DNA from: Pseudonocardiaceae bacterium
GTDB taxonomy: Bacteria; Actinomycetota; Actinomycetes; Mycobacteriales; Pseudonocardiaceae
Direction: 5' to 3'
Assembly (NCBI GenBank): GCA_009379845.1
Contig: WHSZ01000006.1
Coordinates: 62,001 to 126,000 of the forward strand
Length of the DNA stretch: 64,000 bases
This document shows, in pieces, positions 34,008 through 42,110 of this stretch. The first letter of the stretch is position 1; every line of letters starts with the position of its first letter. Below the pieces are notes generated by a model. The model was given only the letters and a program-made list of their open reading frames with translations, was not told where the DNA came from and made no database searches. The translations under genes were made by a program, and so were the position numbers.

Positions 34008-34988
34008 ATGGTTGCCATTGACATCCACACGCACATGCTCAGCGAGGCTTGGGTCTCGCTGCTGGCCAACGAGAGCGGTCACTACCACCTCGGGTACGTA
34101 CCCAGCGGTGATCGCGCTGTGTTCAAAGCGGACACGGCGTTCATGACCTTGACTGACGGAATGTTCGACTACGACGCGCGAATCGCGGCGATGGACGAGG
34201 CGGGTGTTGACCTTTCGATCGTGTCCCTGACCTGCCCGAACGTCTTCTGGGGCAGCGCGGACGTCAGCAACAAAGCCGCTCAGTTGATGAACGATGACAT
34301 GCGCGCGGCACAGGACAAGCATCCTGATCGGCTCCGATTTTTCGCCAGTATTCCTTGGCAGCACCCTGCGCTGGCGATTCGCGAGCTTGATCGCGCATGC
34401 GAGCTCGGCGCGGTCGGGGTGATGGTGCTGGCCAATATCGATGGCGTGTCGCTCACCGATCCAGTGTTCGCGGATGTCTGGGCGGCCATTGACGAACGGG
34501 AGCTGCCGGTGCTCCTCCACCCGTCGTCGCCGATCGGAGTGGAGAACCTGGATATGACGCGGTTCCACCTCGTGTGGAGCGTCGGGTTCACGTTCGATAC
34601 CACCTTGGCGCTTGCCCGCATGATCATGGATGGCTTCTTCGACCGCTATCGCAACCTGAAGGTGATTGGTGGGCACGCAGGCGGCTATCTGCCGTTCCTG
34701 ATCGGCAGGCTTGACGCCGGATTTCGTTCCTTCGAGAGTTGCCGCGAGCGAATCGACGCGCTGCCGAGCAGCTACCTCAAGCAGGTCTATGTGGACTCGA
34801 TCGTCTACGCACCTGAAGCGCTGCGCCTGACCGTCGAGACCATGGGGCACGAGAACGTCCTGTTCGGGACCGACTACCCGCACAAGAACGGTGACATGGC
34901 CGAGATTCGCGAGTTGGTGAGCCAGCTCCCTGATGAGCAACGTGCGGCGGTGATGGGCGGCAACGCGCAGCGGCTCTTCGCTTTGTGA
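34008..34988 (+). CDS. ACMSD-like amidohydrolase (decarboxylase type)
   Basis: A 326-residue TIM-barrel amidohydrolase of the 2-amino-3-carboxymuconate semialdehyde decarboxylase branch. It opens with the metal site DIHTHM, has AIAAMDEAGVDLSIVSLTCPN, a metal-ligand His in VIGGHAGGYLP (about residue 222) and the catalytic Asp in VLFGTDYPHKNG (about 290). Members decarboxylate or hydrolyse aromatic and cyclic acids without oxygen. Twelve bp after the ATPase gene, it is the catabolic end of the importer operon, so the imported compound is likely a cyclic or aromatic acid. Confidence 0.85.
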   Translation: MVAIDIHTHMLSEAWVSLLANESGHYHLGYVPSGDRAVFKADTAFMTLTDGMFDYDARIAAMDEAGVDLSIVSLTCPNVFWGSADVSNKAAQLMNDDMRAAQDKHPDRLRFFASIPWQHPALAIRELDRACELGAVGVMVLANIDGVSLTDPVFADVWAAIDERELPVLLHPSSPIGVENLDMTRFHLVWSVGFTFDTTLALARMIMDGFFDRYRNLKVIGGHAGGYLPFLIGRLDAGFRSFESCRERIDALPSSYLKQVYVDSIVYAPEALRLTVETMGHENVLFGTDYPHKNGDMAEIRELVSQLPDEQRAAVMGGNAQRLFAL

Positions 34989-35123
34989 CGTTCTGGGACG
35001 AACCGGCAGTGCGATCGAACCGGCTCAACGATCAGTAGTTCGTCGCCGAAAACTCATCACCGCGGCTCGGGAAATCGCATCCGCATTACGATGACGGTTC
35101 AGCCAGGCAGCGGGGAGCCGAAG

Positions 35124-35168
35124 GTGGCCGTGGGTGCCATATAGCGCCCCATGGCACCTTCGCGCCAC
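35124..35168. terminator. Bidirectional hairpin terminator
   Basis: GGTGCCAT (35133-35140) and ATGGCACC (35151-35158) form a perfect 8-bp stem around a 10-base loop, and the outer arms GTGGC (35124-35128) and GCCAC (35164-35168) extend it. It lies in the 187-bp gap between the convergent amidohydrolase genes ending at 34988 and 35176, as expected for a shared terminator. Confidence 0.55.
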
Positions 35169-35175
35169 GGTGAAG

Positions 35176-36852
35176 CTACGCAAAGCCGCCCGTTGCGTCG
35201 TGTACCACGCTTCCGCCGACGACGGTCATCACCGGGGTGACGGAGTGCATGTCTTGGTCGTCGACGGCGAAGAAGTCCTCGGCAAGCACGGTGAGGTCGG
35301 CGAGTTTGCCCGCTTCGATGGATCCCTTCTCATGCTCACGCCCCTCCTGGTAGGCGGGCGCGCAAGTCCACGCTCGGAGGGCCTGGTCCCGGCTGATTCG
35401 CTCGTCCTCGCCACTGACCGTCCTCGATCCCCGAGTCTCGCGCAGGACCAGCGTCTCGATCGCCTGCCGCCAGTCGGGGTAAGTCACCGGAGCATCTGAG
35501 CTGTCGGCAACCACGACTCCCGCGTCCAGCAGCGAGCGAATGGGCATGTTCCGATGCCATCGCTCGTCGTCGACGACACAGCGCAGGCTGTCGGAGATCT
35601 GCCACTTGATCAGGGCGTTGGTGTTGGCGACGAACCCGTGCTTCGCCATCGCCCGCATCGAGCTTTCGCTGGGCAAGTTCGCATGGATGAGCACATGGCG
35701 TGCCCGCGGCCACGGGTCGGCTTCCATGGCCGCCGCGAACGCATTGATCACGGCGTCACACGCTCGGTCGCCGGTGGAATGAACCTGCACCTGGAACCGG
35801 TGGCGGTGCAGGGTGTCCACTACAGCAGCCAGGGTCGCCATCCGTGCTTCGTCGTCCGCGCCTTCGGTGACAAGTCCGCCGCAGCAGCCATCCTCGTACG
35901 GCCGCGACATCCACGCCGAGCGGAGGATCGGGATGCCGTCGGCGAAGACCTTGCAGCCGCCGACCCGTAGCCAGTCGTCACCGATACCGCTCGACGACCC
36001 CACGTACTGCATGGCCTCCTCGATCGCCTGGGTGGATGTGGTGACCGATGGCCAGGTCCAGTTGAGCAGGGCGGTTACCCGAGTGGTCATGGTCCCGGCC
36101 AGGCGCAGCGCGACGTAGTCACGCAGCATCGGTGGCGTCACGATCGGGTCAGTCACGCCGGTGACCCCGAGCGCGTTGAGCTCGCGCATCGCGGCCAGCG
36201 TGGCCGCCTGTCGCTCCGCGGGACTCGGCTCCGGTATCCGATCGGCAACCAGGGCGACAGCTGCCTCATGCAGCTCCCCGGCGGGTTCGCCGGAGTCGGG
36301 ATCGCGCACGATCCGGCCGCTTTCGGGGTCCGGCGTGTTCGACGTGATGCCTGCTAGGTCGAGAGCGCGCGAGTTGGCCCAACCCGCGTGGCCAGAGAAG
36401 TGGGTCAACAGAACCGGATGTCCATTGCTGACGTCGTCGAGGTCGCCTCGAGCGGGGCCGTTGCATCGCCCGCGCAGGTCGGTGAGCGTGCGCTCGGTCC
36501 ACCCCCAACCCTGGATCCAGCCACCAGGTTCCGTCGTGGCCGCTCGCTCCGAAACCAACCGCCGGATGTCGGCGATGCTGGACACGGCGCGGTCGCTGAC
36601 GTCGAGGTTAAACGGCGGGCGGGACAGGCCGAAGAACTGGAGATGGAGGTGTGAGTCGTTGATCCCGGGTAGTACCGACCCGCCGGCGAGGTCGACGGTC
36701 CGCGTGGCGGGGCCGGCGAGGGTAAGGATGTCGTTGTCGGACCCGACAGCGGCGATCCGGTCGCCGGTGACCGCGACCGCCTGGGCGATCGTAGAGCTGC
36801 CGTCGAGGGTCGTAACCCGTCCGGAATGCAGAATGAGGTCGATTCCAGGCAT
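35176..36852 (-). CDS. YtcJ-like amidohydrolase
   Basis: A 558-residue amidohydrolase of the YtcJ/exoenzyme regulatory (AmhX-like) type. The N-terminal beta-sandwich region has LHSGRVTTLDGSSTIAQAVA, then the metal site PGINDSHLHLQFFGL. The barrel contains VQVHSTGDRACDAVINAF and the late metal Asp in VVVADSSDAPVTYPDWR, and it ends with LADLTVLAEDFFAV. Substrates are usually unknown amides or cyclic amides. It is divergent from the IclR gene across an 86-bp operator-rich gap and faces the importer/ACMSD operon, so it probably belongs to the same pathway. Confidence 0.87.
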   Translation of the reverse strand: MPGIDLILHSGRVTTLDGSSTIAQAVAVTGDRIAAVGSDNDILTLAGPATRTVDLAGGSVLPGINDSHLHLQFFGLSRPPFNLDVSDRAVSSIADIRRLVSERAATTEPGGWIQGWGWTERTLTDLRGRCNGPARGDLDDVSNGHPVLLTHFSGHAGWANSRALDLAGITSNTPDPESGRIVRDPDSGEPAGELHEAAVALVADRIPEPSPAERQAATLAAMRELNALGVTGVTDPIVTPPMLRDYVALRLAGTMTTRVTALLNWTWPSVTTSTQAIEEAMQYVGSSSGIGDDWLRVGGCKVFADGIPILRSAWMSRPYEDGCCGGLVTEGADDEARMATLAAVVDTLHRHRFQVQVHSTGDRACDAVINAFAAAMEADPWPRARHVLIHANLPSESSMRAMAKHGFVANTNALIKWQISDSLRCVVDDERWHRNMPIRSLLDAGVVVADSSDAPVTYPDWRQAIETLVLRETRGSRTVSGEDERISRDQALRAWTCAPAYQEGREHEKGSIEAGKLADLTVLAEDFFAVDDQDMHSVTPVMTVVGGSVVHDATGGFA

Positions 36853-36938
36853 CAGCCACCCGTTACGTAGACGGAAACATAGGTTTCGTATAACGTTACG
36901 TCTGAAGGGTGTCGGTCAGCAAGAAGGAGGCCCGAGAC
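36853..36938. promoter_or_regulatory. Operator region between amidohydrolase and IclR genes
   Basis: CGTTACGT occurs twice as a direct repeat (36861-36868 and 36894-36901), flanking GAAAC-ATAG-GTTTC (36874-36887), a perfect 5-bp inverted repeat. The DNA is locally AT-rich. This is a typical layout for an IclR regulator controlling itself and a divergent gene. The GTTACGTA core is shared with 30471-30478. Confidence 0.5.
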
Positions 36939-37706
36939 GTGGCTCGAACCGATCGGAGTGCGGTCGCCAAGGCGCTCGACCTGCTCACTGCGCTCGCCGA
37001 TGCGGATGGACCGTTACGCCTGTCCGAGTTGGCCGAGCGCACGAACCTGCATCGGGCCACTGCCTACCGGTCGCTCGTCGAGTTGATCGCGCGCAACTTC
37101 GTCGTCCGCGACTCCGACGATCGTTACATCCTGGGTTGGGCGCTGCTGCGGATGACTCAGAACCCCGCGGCACGGCACGCTCTCGGCGACCTGGCCCGTC
37201 CGATGCTCAACGACCTTTCCGGCGAGACGGACCGGATTGCCGGGGTCGAGGTCCTCGAACACGATGGCTGTCGCATCATCGAGACCGTGCGATCCGCGAG
37301 GTATCAGCGGTTCCTCGGCTTCGGTGGCGAGGTCTTCGATCCGTGGCGATCGGCAAGCGGGCTCGTCCTGCTTGCGTTCTGCGGCGCGGCGCAGGTGGAG
37401 CCGCTCATGGAACGTGCGGCGAAGGCCGGGCTGGATGCCGCGGAACTGCTTGCTCGCCTCGAGCGGATCCGGGAGAAGGGCTACGCCTACTCGACGGGCG
37501 GCCTCGATCCGCTGATCGCCGATGTGGCGGTGCCGGTGCTGGGGGCAGGTGGGCAGTGTCGCGCGGCGATCTCGGTGACCGGGTTCGTTCAGGATGTGGA
37601 CGAGCAGATGGCGCCCGTCCTCGCCGAGGCCGCCGGCCAGGCGGCCCGGGAACTACAGGACGCCCTGGCAGGCAGGGGTTCCGACGCGGTGGAGCACGCG
37701 GGATGA
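36939..37706 (+). CDS. IclR-family transcriptional regulator
   Basis: A regulator of about 255 residues. The N-terminal winged helix-turn-helix is around KALDLLTALADADGPLRLSE and TNLHRATAYRSLVELIARNFV. The C-terminal effector domain includes GFGGEVFDPWRSASGLVLLAF and PVLGAGGQCRAAISVTG. The start is taken as GTG 36939, eight bases after AAGGAGG; GTG 36909 is also in frame. It is divergent from the YtcJ-like amidohydrolase and probably controls that gene and the importer operon at 30533, whose promoters share the GTTACGTA core. Confidence 0.88.
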   Translation: MARTDRSAVAKALDLLTALADADGPLRLSELAERTNLHRATAYRSLVELIARNFVVRDSDDRYILGWALLRMTQNPAARHALGDLARPMLNDLSGETDRIAGVEVLEHDGCRIIETVRSARYQRFLGFGGEVFDPWRSASGLVLLAFCGAAQVEPLMERAAKAGLDAAELLARLERIREKGYAYSTGGLDPLIADVAVPVLGAGGQCRAAISVTGFVQDVDEQMAPVLAEAAGQAARELQDALAGRGSDAVEHAG

Positions 37707-37783
37707 GGTCGGGACGGCGCTGAACAACCCGCTGCCGGCTGCATCCGGCGGGGCTATTCAGCACCGAGTCCTAGTTGTTGCGG

Positions 37784-37860
37784 GTCGTGACCCGCTCCTA
37801 TGTGGACATCGACTCGTTGCTGCGCCCGGTGTTCGGGCATGCCAAGCAGGGCGCCAGTTC
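37784..37860 (+). mobile_element. IS1380-family transposase fragment
   Basis: Read from 37784 this gives VVTRSYVDIDSLLRPVFGHA then KQGAS, which matches the conserved stretch of IS1380-family transposases (DIDSLLRPVYGHAKQGAS). It ends at a TGA right after. Only about 25 residues remain of a protein of some 460, and no terminal repeats are visible. This is a decayed remnant. Confidence 0.6.
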
Positions 37861-37984
37861 CTGACCGGCGCGAGGAGCATTGGATCGCCGCTGGCCAACG
37901 GACTCACCGGTCACGGCGCATCCTGAACACACATCCGATGAACACAGTAAGCGAAGATTAACTGCTCCTGCCTGTGCTCCCAAC

Positions 37985-38180
37985 GACAAACCCCTACCGA
38001 AGATGATCCAGTCTTGGAGCCGTTTTTCGTTGCCCTCATGGGGGTTGAGCAGTTCGGGGAAACGGCGGACCGCGTCGGCCAGGTCGATCATTTCTGGGCA
38101 CGCGGTGGTCAAATCGTCATGCGATTGCCGCTGGGTGTCGGTGAGATTCTCGGGCCGGGTGAGGACCAGCCCAGTCAGGC
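37985..38180 (-). mobile_element. ISL3-family transposase fragment
   Basis: On the reverse strand the frame gives LVLTRPENLTDTQRQSHDDL, TTACPEMIDLADAVRRF and PELLNPHEGNEKRLQDWI, which resembles the C-terminal half of ISL3-type transposases (RPE-LT--QR, then CPE and a DWI/EWI motif). Both ends are missing and no terminal repeats are evident. With the IS1380 piece about 130 bp away it marks an old insertion hotspot. Confidence 0.55.
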
Positions 38181-38203
38181 CGCGCGGGGAGATCGGGCGT
38201 CGC

Positions 38204-39139
38204 TCATGAAGTCAGAGCTCTTACCTTTCGCATGACCTCTTTGCAGAAGGTGCCGACTTCTTCGGGGTGGTCGATGAACTGCGATGGTTTGATACAGAAA
38301 GTACCGAAGCCATAGGCGATCTGGAACGGAATGGATTCCAGCGCGCGGTCGAGGTCAGCCACCGAGTGGTCGTCGGGGAACTGAGCGGGCGTACCACCAA
38401 CCAATTCCAGATCAGCGAGCTCGCGGCCTGCTCTGGCCATGTCGTCTTGCAGATCTTGCATTGAATTCATGGTCGGGAGTTCGAGCGGGTGAAACCCCAC
38501 ACCGTGCTTCACGATACGCGATCGTAGCTTGGAATGTAGCTTCGCCCCGCCGAACCACAGCTTGGGCCCGGTGGGACGGAACGGTTTCGGCTCCAGATAA
38601 ATATCGCGGAAGCTGTAGTGGTTTCCCACGAAATCGGTAGGCGAGTCCAGCCAGAGCGCTTTCCACGCGGCGAGGTGCTCATCGAGTAGTTCCCCGCGCT
38701 GTTCGAACGGCACGCCGAGGGCGTCGTATTCGGCACGGCTCCAACTTACCGTGGGTAATACGATGAGCCTTCCGTGCGAGAGCAGGTCGACTGTTGCCAG
38801 CTCCTTGGCTAGCACCAACGGGTGCCGCAGTGGAGCGAGAACCGCACCTGCCACAAGCCGCAAACGTTGTGTGACAGCAGCGATCGAGCTAAGTAACGCT
38901 AACGAGTTTGGCCAAGGTGTGGCCGGATCTTGGTTTCCAGGCAGCGCGCTCTCGCGCGGGTTACGCATAAGCCCATCGGCAGCCGAGTCATGTCCCAGAG
39001 CCACGTGCTCCCCAAGCATAACGCCATCGAACCCAGCGTCCTCCGCTTCGCGTGCCCAGCGTACGAGCAAGTGAAGGTCCCGGCCGGAGGCTAGTGTCCA
39101 GTTTTCACTCAACATCAGCAGCATTCTCGGCGTGGGCAT
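38204..39139 (-). CDS. LLM-class (F420-dependent-type) flavin oxidoreductase
   Basis: A luciferase-like monooxygenase-fold protein of about 311 residues. Visible features are WAREAEDAGFDGVMLGEHVALG, AAVTQRLRLVAGAVLAPLRHPLVLAKELATVDLLSHGR-type segment (family core), and FRDIYLEPKPFRPTGPKLWFGG. Family members use F420H2 or FMNH2 for reductions or oxygenations. ATG 39139 (MPTPRML) is chosen; a start 36 bp upstream is in frame. It stands alone next to the PKS cluster and could be a tailoring enzyme or unrelated. Confidence 0.82.
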   Translation of the reverse strand: MPTPRMLLMLSENWTLASGRDLHLLVRWAREAEDAGFDGVMLGEHVALGHDSAADGLMRNPRESALPGNQDPATPWPNSLALLSSIAAVTQRLRLVAGAVLAPLRHPLVLAKELATVDLLSHGRLIVLPTVSWSRAEYDALGVPFEQRGELLDEHLAAWKALWLDSPTDFVGNHYSFRDIYLEPKPFRPTGPKLWFGGAKLHSKLRSRIVKHGVGFHPLELPTMNSMQDLQDDMARAGRELADLELVGGTPAQFPDDHSVADLDRALESIPFQIAYGFGTFCIKPSQFIDHPEEVGTFCKEVMRKVRALTS

Positions 39140-39488
39140 GATGGCACAATGACATAGTTCGCTGACCCCGGACAATGTCCCGATTTAGTTGACCTTTGGC
39201 TTTTGTGCCGCGTGGTTACGGATGACTAGTGGAATCTCTAGTGCTACCGCAGGCTCATTGTCACGCGATGATCGATTTACGTACGTTGCTGAAGTGATGG
39301 TTGCCGACTCCGAGTCGAGTGTAGGACCCGTCCCCCGGGTCAGAAGTGCTGAGCTCCGAGCAACTTTCGGCTCAACCGGAACCGTCGCAACTGGCCGTGC
39401 GATGCCTGGGACCTAACCAAGCATGGTGGCTAAATGATGGCGCCGTGCGTCAGTTGCGGTCCATGTCATCGATGGAGAGGCTGAGCAG
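39140..39488. promoter_or_regulatory. Divergent region, LLM oxidoreductase / GT39 gene
   Basis: This 349-bp gap lies between divergent genes and must hold both promoters. It is less GC-rich than the genes around it. I see no convincing coding sequence, RNA or clear operator. Confidence 0.35.
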
Positions 39489-40982
39489 GTGAGCGTCCTC
39501 GGATCGGTCGCCGACACCCGTACCGTGCCGCCGTTGGCACGCAAGCCGGTGTTCGCTATCGCTGGCGTCGTCGGTGCGATCTTGCTGGCGACCAGCTGGA
39601 ATTACGGATATTTTGGCGACGAGCTGTACTTTCTCTCGGCGGGCAAGTACCACCTGTCGTTAGGGTATGCGGATCAACCGTGGCTACTACCGTTGCTGGC
39701 CGAAGCGATTGACACTGTATTCCCCGGGTCTCTCGTGGCGCTCCGTATGCCGAGCATGATCTTGGTCGTTCTGGGGGTAGTGGTCACGGCCTTGATCGCT
39801 CGGGAGTTCGGCGGAGGCAAACGCGCTCAGGTGCTTGCCTGCGGAGCGTACGCTATTTCGCCCGCGTTCCTCGGATCAGGGCATACGCTCGCCACGGCTA
39901 CCGTGGACCAATTCGCCTGGACACTGGTCATCTGGCTGGTCGTACGTTGGGTTCGACTGCGTCAGGATCGGCTGCTGCTGGTCGCCGGGATCGTCACGGC
40001 GATCGACCTGCAGGCCAAGTTCTTGATCGCGTTTCTCTGGGTCGCGCTGGCCGCCGCTGTGCTGGTTACCGGGCCGCGGAAGTTGCTGAGCAGGCCAGCG
40101 TTATGGGCGTCCGGCGCGATCGCGGTAGCCGTTACGGTGCCGACCCTGATCTGGCAAGCCTCGCATGGCTGGCCCTACCTGCGCGCGCAGGAGTTCGTGG
40201 GCGGCCAGGCCGAGTTGCTCGGGGGCCGACTCACGTTCGTCCCGTTATCCGTACTATTCGCAGGCGCGCTCGTGGGTGCGTTCCTCGTGTGCCACGGCGT
40301 CTGGCAACTGGTCCGCTCTGCGGAGTTGGCGCAGTACCGGTTTCTCGGCTGGACCATTGTGTTGCTTACCGCAGTCTTTCTGATTGTCGGGGGCAAATAC
40401 TACTATGTTTACGGATTCTACGGCGTTGCGTTCGCTGCCTCGGCTGTCCGTATCGAGCGAGGTGGAACCGCCCGATGGTGGCGTTGGGTGCCGTCGTGGC
40501 CGGTGTATGCCCTCTCCGCTTTACTGGCGATCGTAATGTCGCTTCCGGTGTTTCCCAAATCCGCGGTCAACGAATTCAGCTTCGTTTCGATCAGAAGTAT
40601 CGGATGGCCAGAGCTGGCAGATACGGTCGTGCAGTCGTACCAGGATCTTTCGCCTACCGCGCGTACGGATTCCGTTGTGCTGACACAAATGGCATGGCAA
40701 GCGTCCGCGTTGGAATACTATGCCGAGAACGAGTTGCCCGACGTCTACAGTCCTCAAGGAGGATACTGGTACTTCGGCGCTCCCGGTGAGAACGTGGACA
40801 CAATGTTGTTCGTCGGCCACACGGCTTCCCCTATGCGAAAATACTTCGCCGACATTCAGAAGTTACGGACAGTGTCACTAGATCGAAATGTGCTCAGCAT
40901 CAATCAAGGCGTCAGCGTGTGGCTATGCGAAAATCCACTTGTAAACCCATCACGGATGTGGAAAGAGCTCCAAGGGTGGTAG
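39489..40982 (+). CDS. GT39-type membrane glycosyltransferase
   Basis: A 497-residue polytopic membrane protein with about ten spans, resembling the ArnT/PMT-like (GT39) superfamily. The first extracytoplasmic loop has the acidic pair in YGYFGDELYFLSAGKYH, the usual catalytic Asp position, followed by LGYADQPWLLPLLAEAID. Such enzymes move a sugar from a polyprenyl-phosphate donor to an acceptor on the outer membrane face. GTG 39489 is preceded by GAGCAG. It is co-directional with and 126 bp before the PKS genes. It may glycosylate the product or a cell-wall component, or simply mark the cluster edge. Confidence 0.8.
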   Translation: MSVLGSVADTRTVPPLARKPVFAIAGVVGAILLATSWNYGYFGDELYFLSAGKYHLSLGYADQPWLLPLLAEAIDTVFPGSLVALRMPSMILVVLGVVVTALIAREFGGGKRAQVLACGAYAISPAFLGSGHTLATATVDQFAWTLVIWLVVRWVRLRQDRLLLVAGIVTAIDLQAKFLIAFLWVALAAAVLVTGPRKLLSRPALWASGAIAVAVTVPTLIWQASHGWPYLRAQEFVGGQAELLGGRLTFVPLSVLFAGALVGAFLVCHGVWQLVRSAELAQYRFLGWTIVLLTAVFLIVGGKYYYVYGFYGVAFAASAVRIERGGTARWWRWVPSWPVYALSALLAIVMSLPVFPKSAVNEFSFVSIRSIGWPELADTVVQSYQDLSPTARTDSVVLTQMAWQASALEYYAENELPDVYSPQGGYWYFGAPGENVDTMLFVGHTASPMRKYFADIQKLRTVSLDRNVLSINQGVSVWLCENPLVNPSRMWKELQGW

Positions 40983-41108
40983 CTAGTGCGGCAACTCCGC
41001 GGAGCAACGGGGGGATAAAAATCCTCGCCCGATATCAACCAAGAAAGATCGGCGTGCTTATGAATTCCTAAGTAACAGGCGAGGTAGTTGTCTTCGGAAA
41101 CTCGCTGA
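40983..41108 (+). promoter_or_regulatory. Probable promoter region of the PKS operon
   Basis: This 126-bp gap precedes a run of seven genes (41109-64000) joined by overlaps or gaps of 32 bp or less, so the operon promoter should lie here or further upstream. CCTCGCC near 41021 and GGCGAGG near 41078 are distant inverted arms. No confident -35/-10 pair is visible. Confidence 0.3.
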
Positions 41109-42110
41109 GTGGGTGGTCTAGTGGTCGATAGAAGTAGGTCCGGTGAAGATTCGGGGGAACACGACGGATTCGTGTTTCTGCTGGGAGGACAGGGATCACA
41201 GTACTTCGGGATGGCAAGCGCGCTGTTGGAGCAGGATGCCGTTTTTCGTTCGTCGATGCTCGAACTGGACCAGCTCGCAGCAGGCAAGTGTGGCCGGTCG
41301 GTTGTGGAATACCTGTACGACCCGGATCGTGACTTTGCCGACCGATGCGACGACCTGGTGCTGACGAATCTGGGTATCGTTATGGTGGAGTGCTCGCTAG
41401 CTCGGTTGCTCGACTCCCGCGGTATTCGGCCGACGTTAATCGTTGGCAGCAGTCTGGGCGAGTTAGCCGCGGTCGCGGTGGCTAGTTGTCTTGCCGTTCG
41501 GGAAGTGCTGGACTTCGTATGCGACTTTTCGAATCAGATCATCCGTGCGATGTCGCCGGGCGGAATGCTCGCGGTGCTGACGAGCGTCGAGCGGTTCCGA
41601 CGGGCGGTAAGGCCCAATTCCGACATCGCCATAGCGTCGGTCAACAACAATGAGCACTTCGTCATCAGTGCCGACGTTGCATCGCTTGCGCGGGCCAGGC
41701 GGGCGATGACCGCGCAGGGGATCCCCTACCAGGTCCTGCCGGTGAACTTCGCGTTCCACTCCTGCGCGGTCGATGTTATGGCGACGCAGATGCGCGATAT
41801 GGGGATGCATCTGGACGTGCCGGACGGGTGCCCACCGATCTACTCCTCGCGGACGATGTCACGGCTCACATCGATATCGGGCGAAACGTGTCAGCAGGTG
41901 ATCCGCGGTCCGATCCACTTCACCGAGACGGTCGCGTCGATACCCGGATATCAGCGCTACCGGTACGTCGACCTCTCACCCTCGTCGTCACTTGCCGCGA
42001 TCCTGCGATCGAGCATGTCCGGGCTGAACTGCTTTAACGTTATTACTCCGTTCAACGCCGAGATGAAGAACCTCGCTCGGCTGAGCCCGCTCGAAAGCGT
42101 GCCGGCATGA
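41109..42110 (+). CDS. Discrete acyltransferase-fold protein, probable acyl hydrolase (PedC type)
   Basis: A protein of about 333 residues with the malonyl-CoA:ACP transacylase fold. It has FVFLLGGQGSQYFGMASALL, the nucleophile motif GSSLGE (Ser about 115) and the catalytic His in NFAFHSCAVD. The Arg that binds the malonyl carboxylate in true malonyl transferases (R111 of the next-but-one gene product) aligns here with Phe 140, and the usual GHSLGE is GSSLGE. Loss of that Arg is known in trans-AT acyl hydrolases that clear stalled acyl groups from carrier proteins, so that role is preferred over malonyl loading. GTG 41109 or 41121 may be the start. Its stop overlaps the next gene (ATGA). Confidence 0.8.
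   Translation: MGGLVVDRSRSGEDSGEHDGFVFLLGGQGSQYFGMASALLEQDAVFRSSMLELDQLAAGKCGRSVVEYLYDPDRDFADRCDDLVLTNLGIVMVECSLARLLDSRGIRPTLIVGSSLGELAAVAVASCLAVREVLDFVCDFSNQIIRAMSPGGMLAVLTSVERFRRAVRPNSDIAIASVNNNEHFVISADVASLARARRAMTAQGIPYQVLPVNFAFHSCAVDVMATQMRDMGMHLDVPDGCPPIYSSRTMSRLTSISGETCQQVIRGPIHFTETVASIPGYQRYRYVDLSPSSSLAAILRSSMSGLNCFNVITPFNAEMKNLARLSPLESVPA

Larger units (their letters stand above)
37707..38203. other. Gene-poor stretch holding insertion-sequence debris
   Basis: These 497 bp between the IclR and LLM oxidoreductase genes hold no intact gene. Apart from the two transposase fragments listed separately I see nothing recognisable. It lies about 3 kb before the first PKS-cluster gene. Confidence 0.6.

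Noticed and set aside
32418..34940. Open reading frame of 840 codons on the minus strand
   Set aside because: It is antisense to a permease, an ATPase and an amidohydrolase gene that all have clear family motifs; the reverse translation is Arg/His/Gln rich without motifs.
39189..39416. 75-codon open frame between the LLM and GT39 genes
   Set aside because: No ribosome binding site or family similarity, and it lies in a divergent promoter region.
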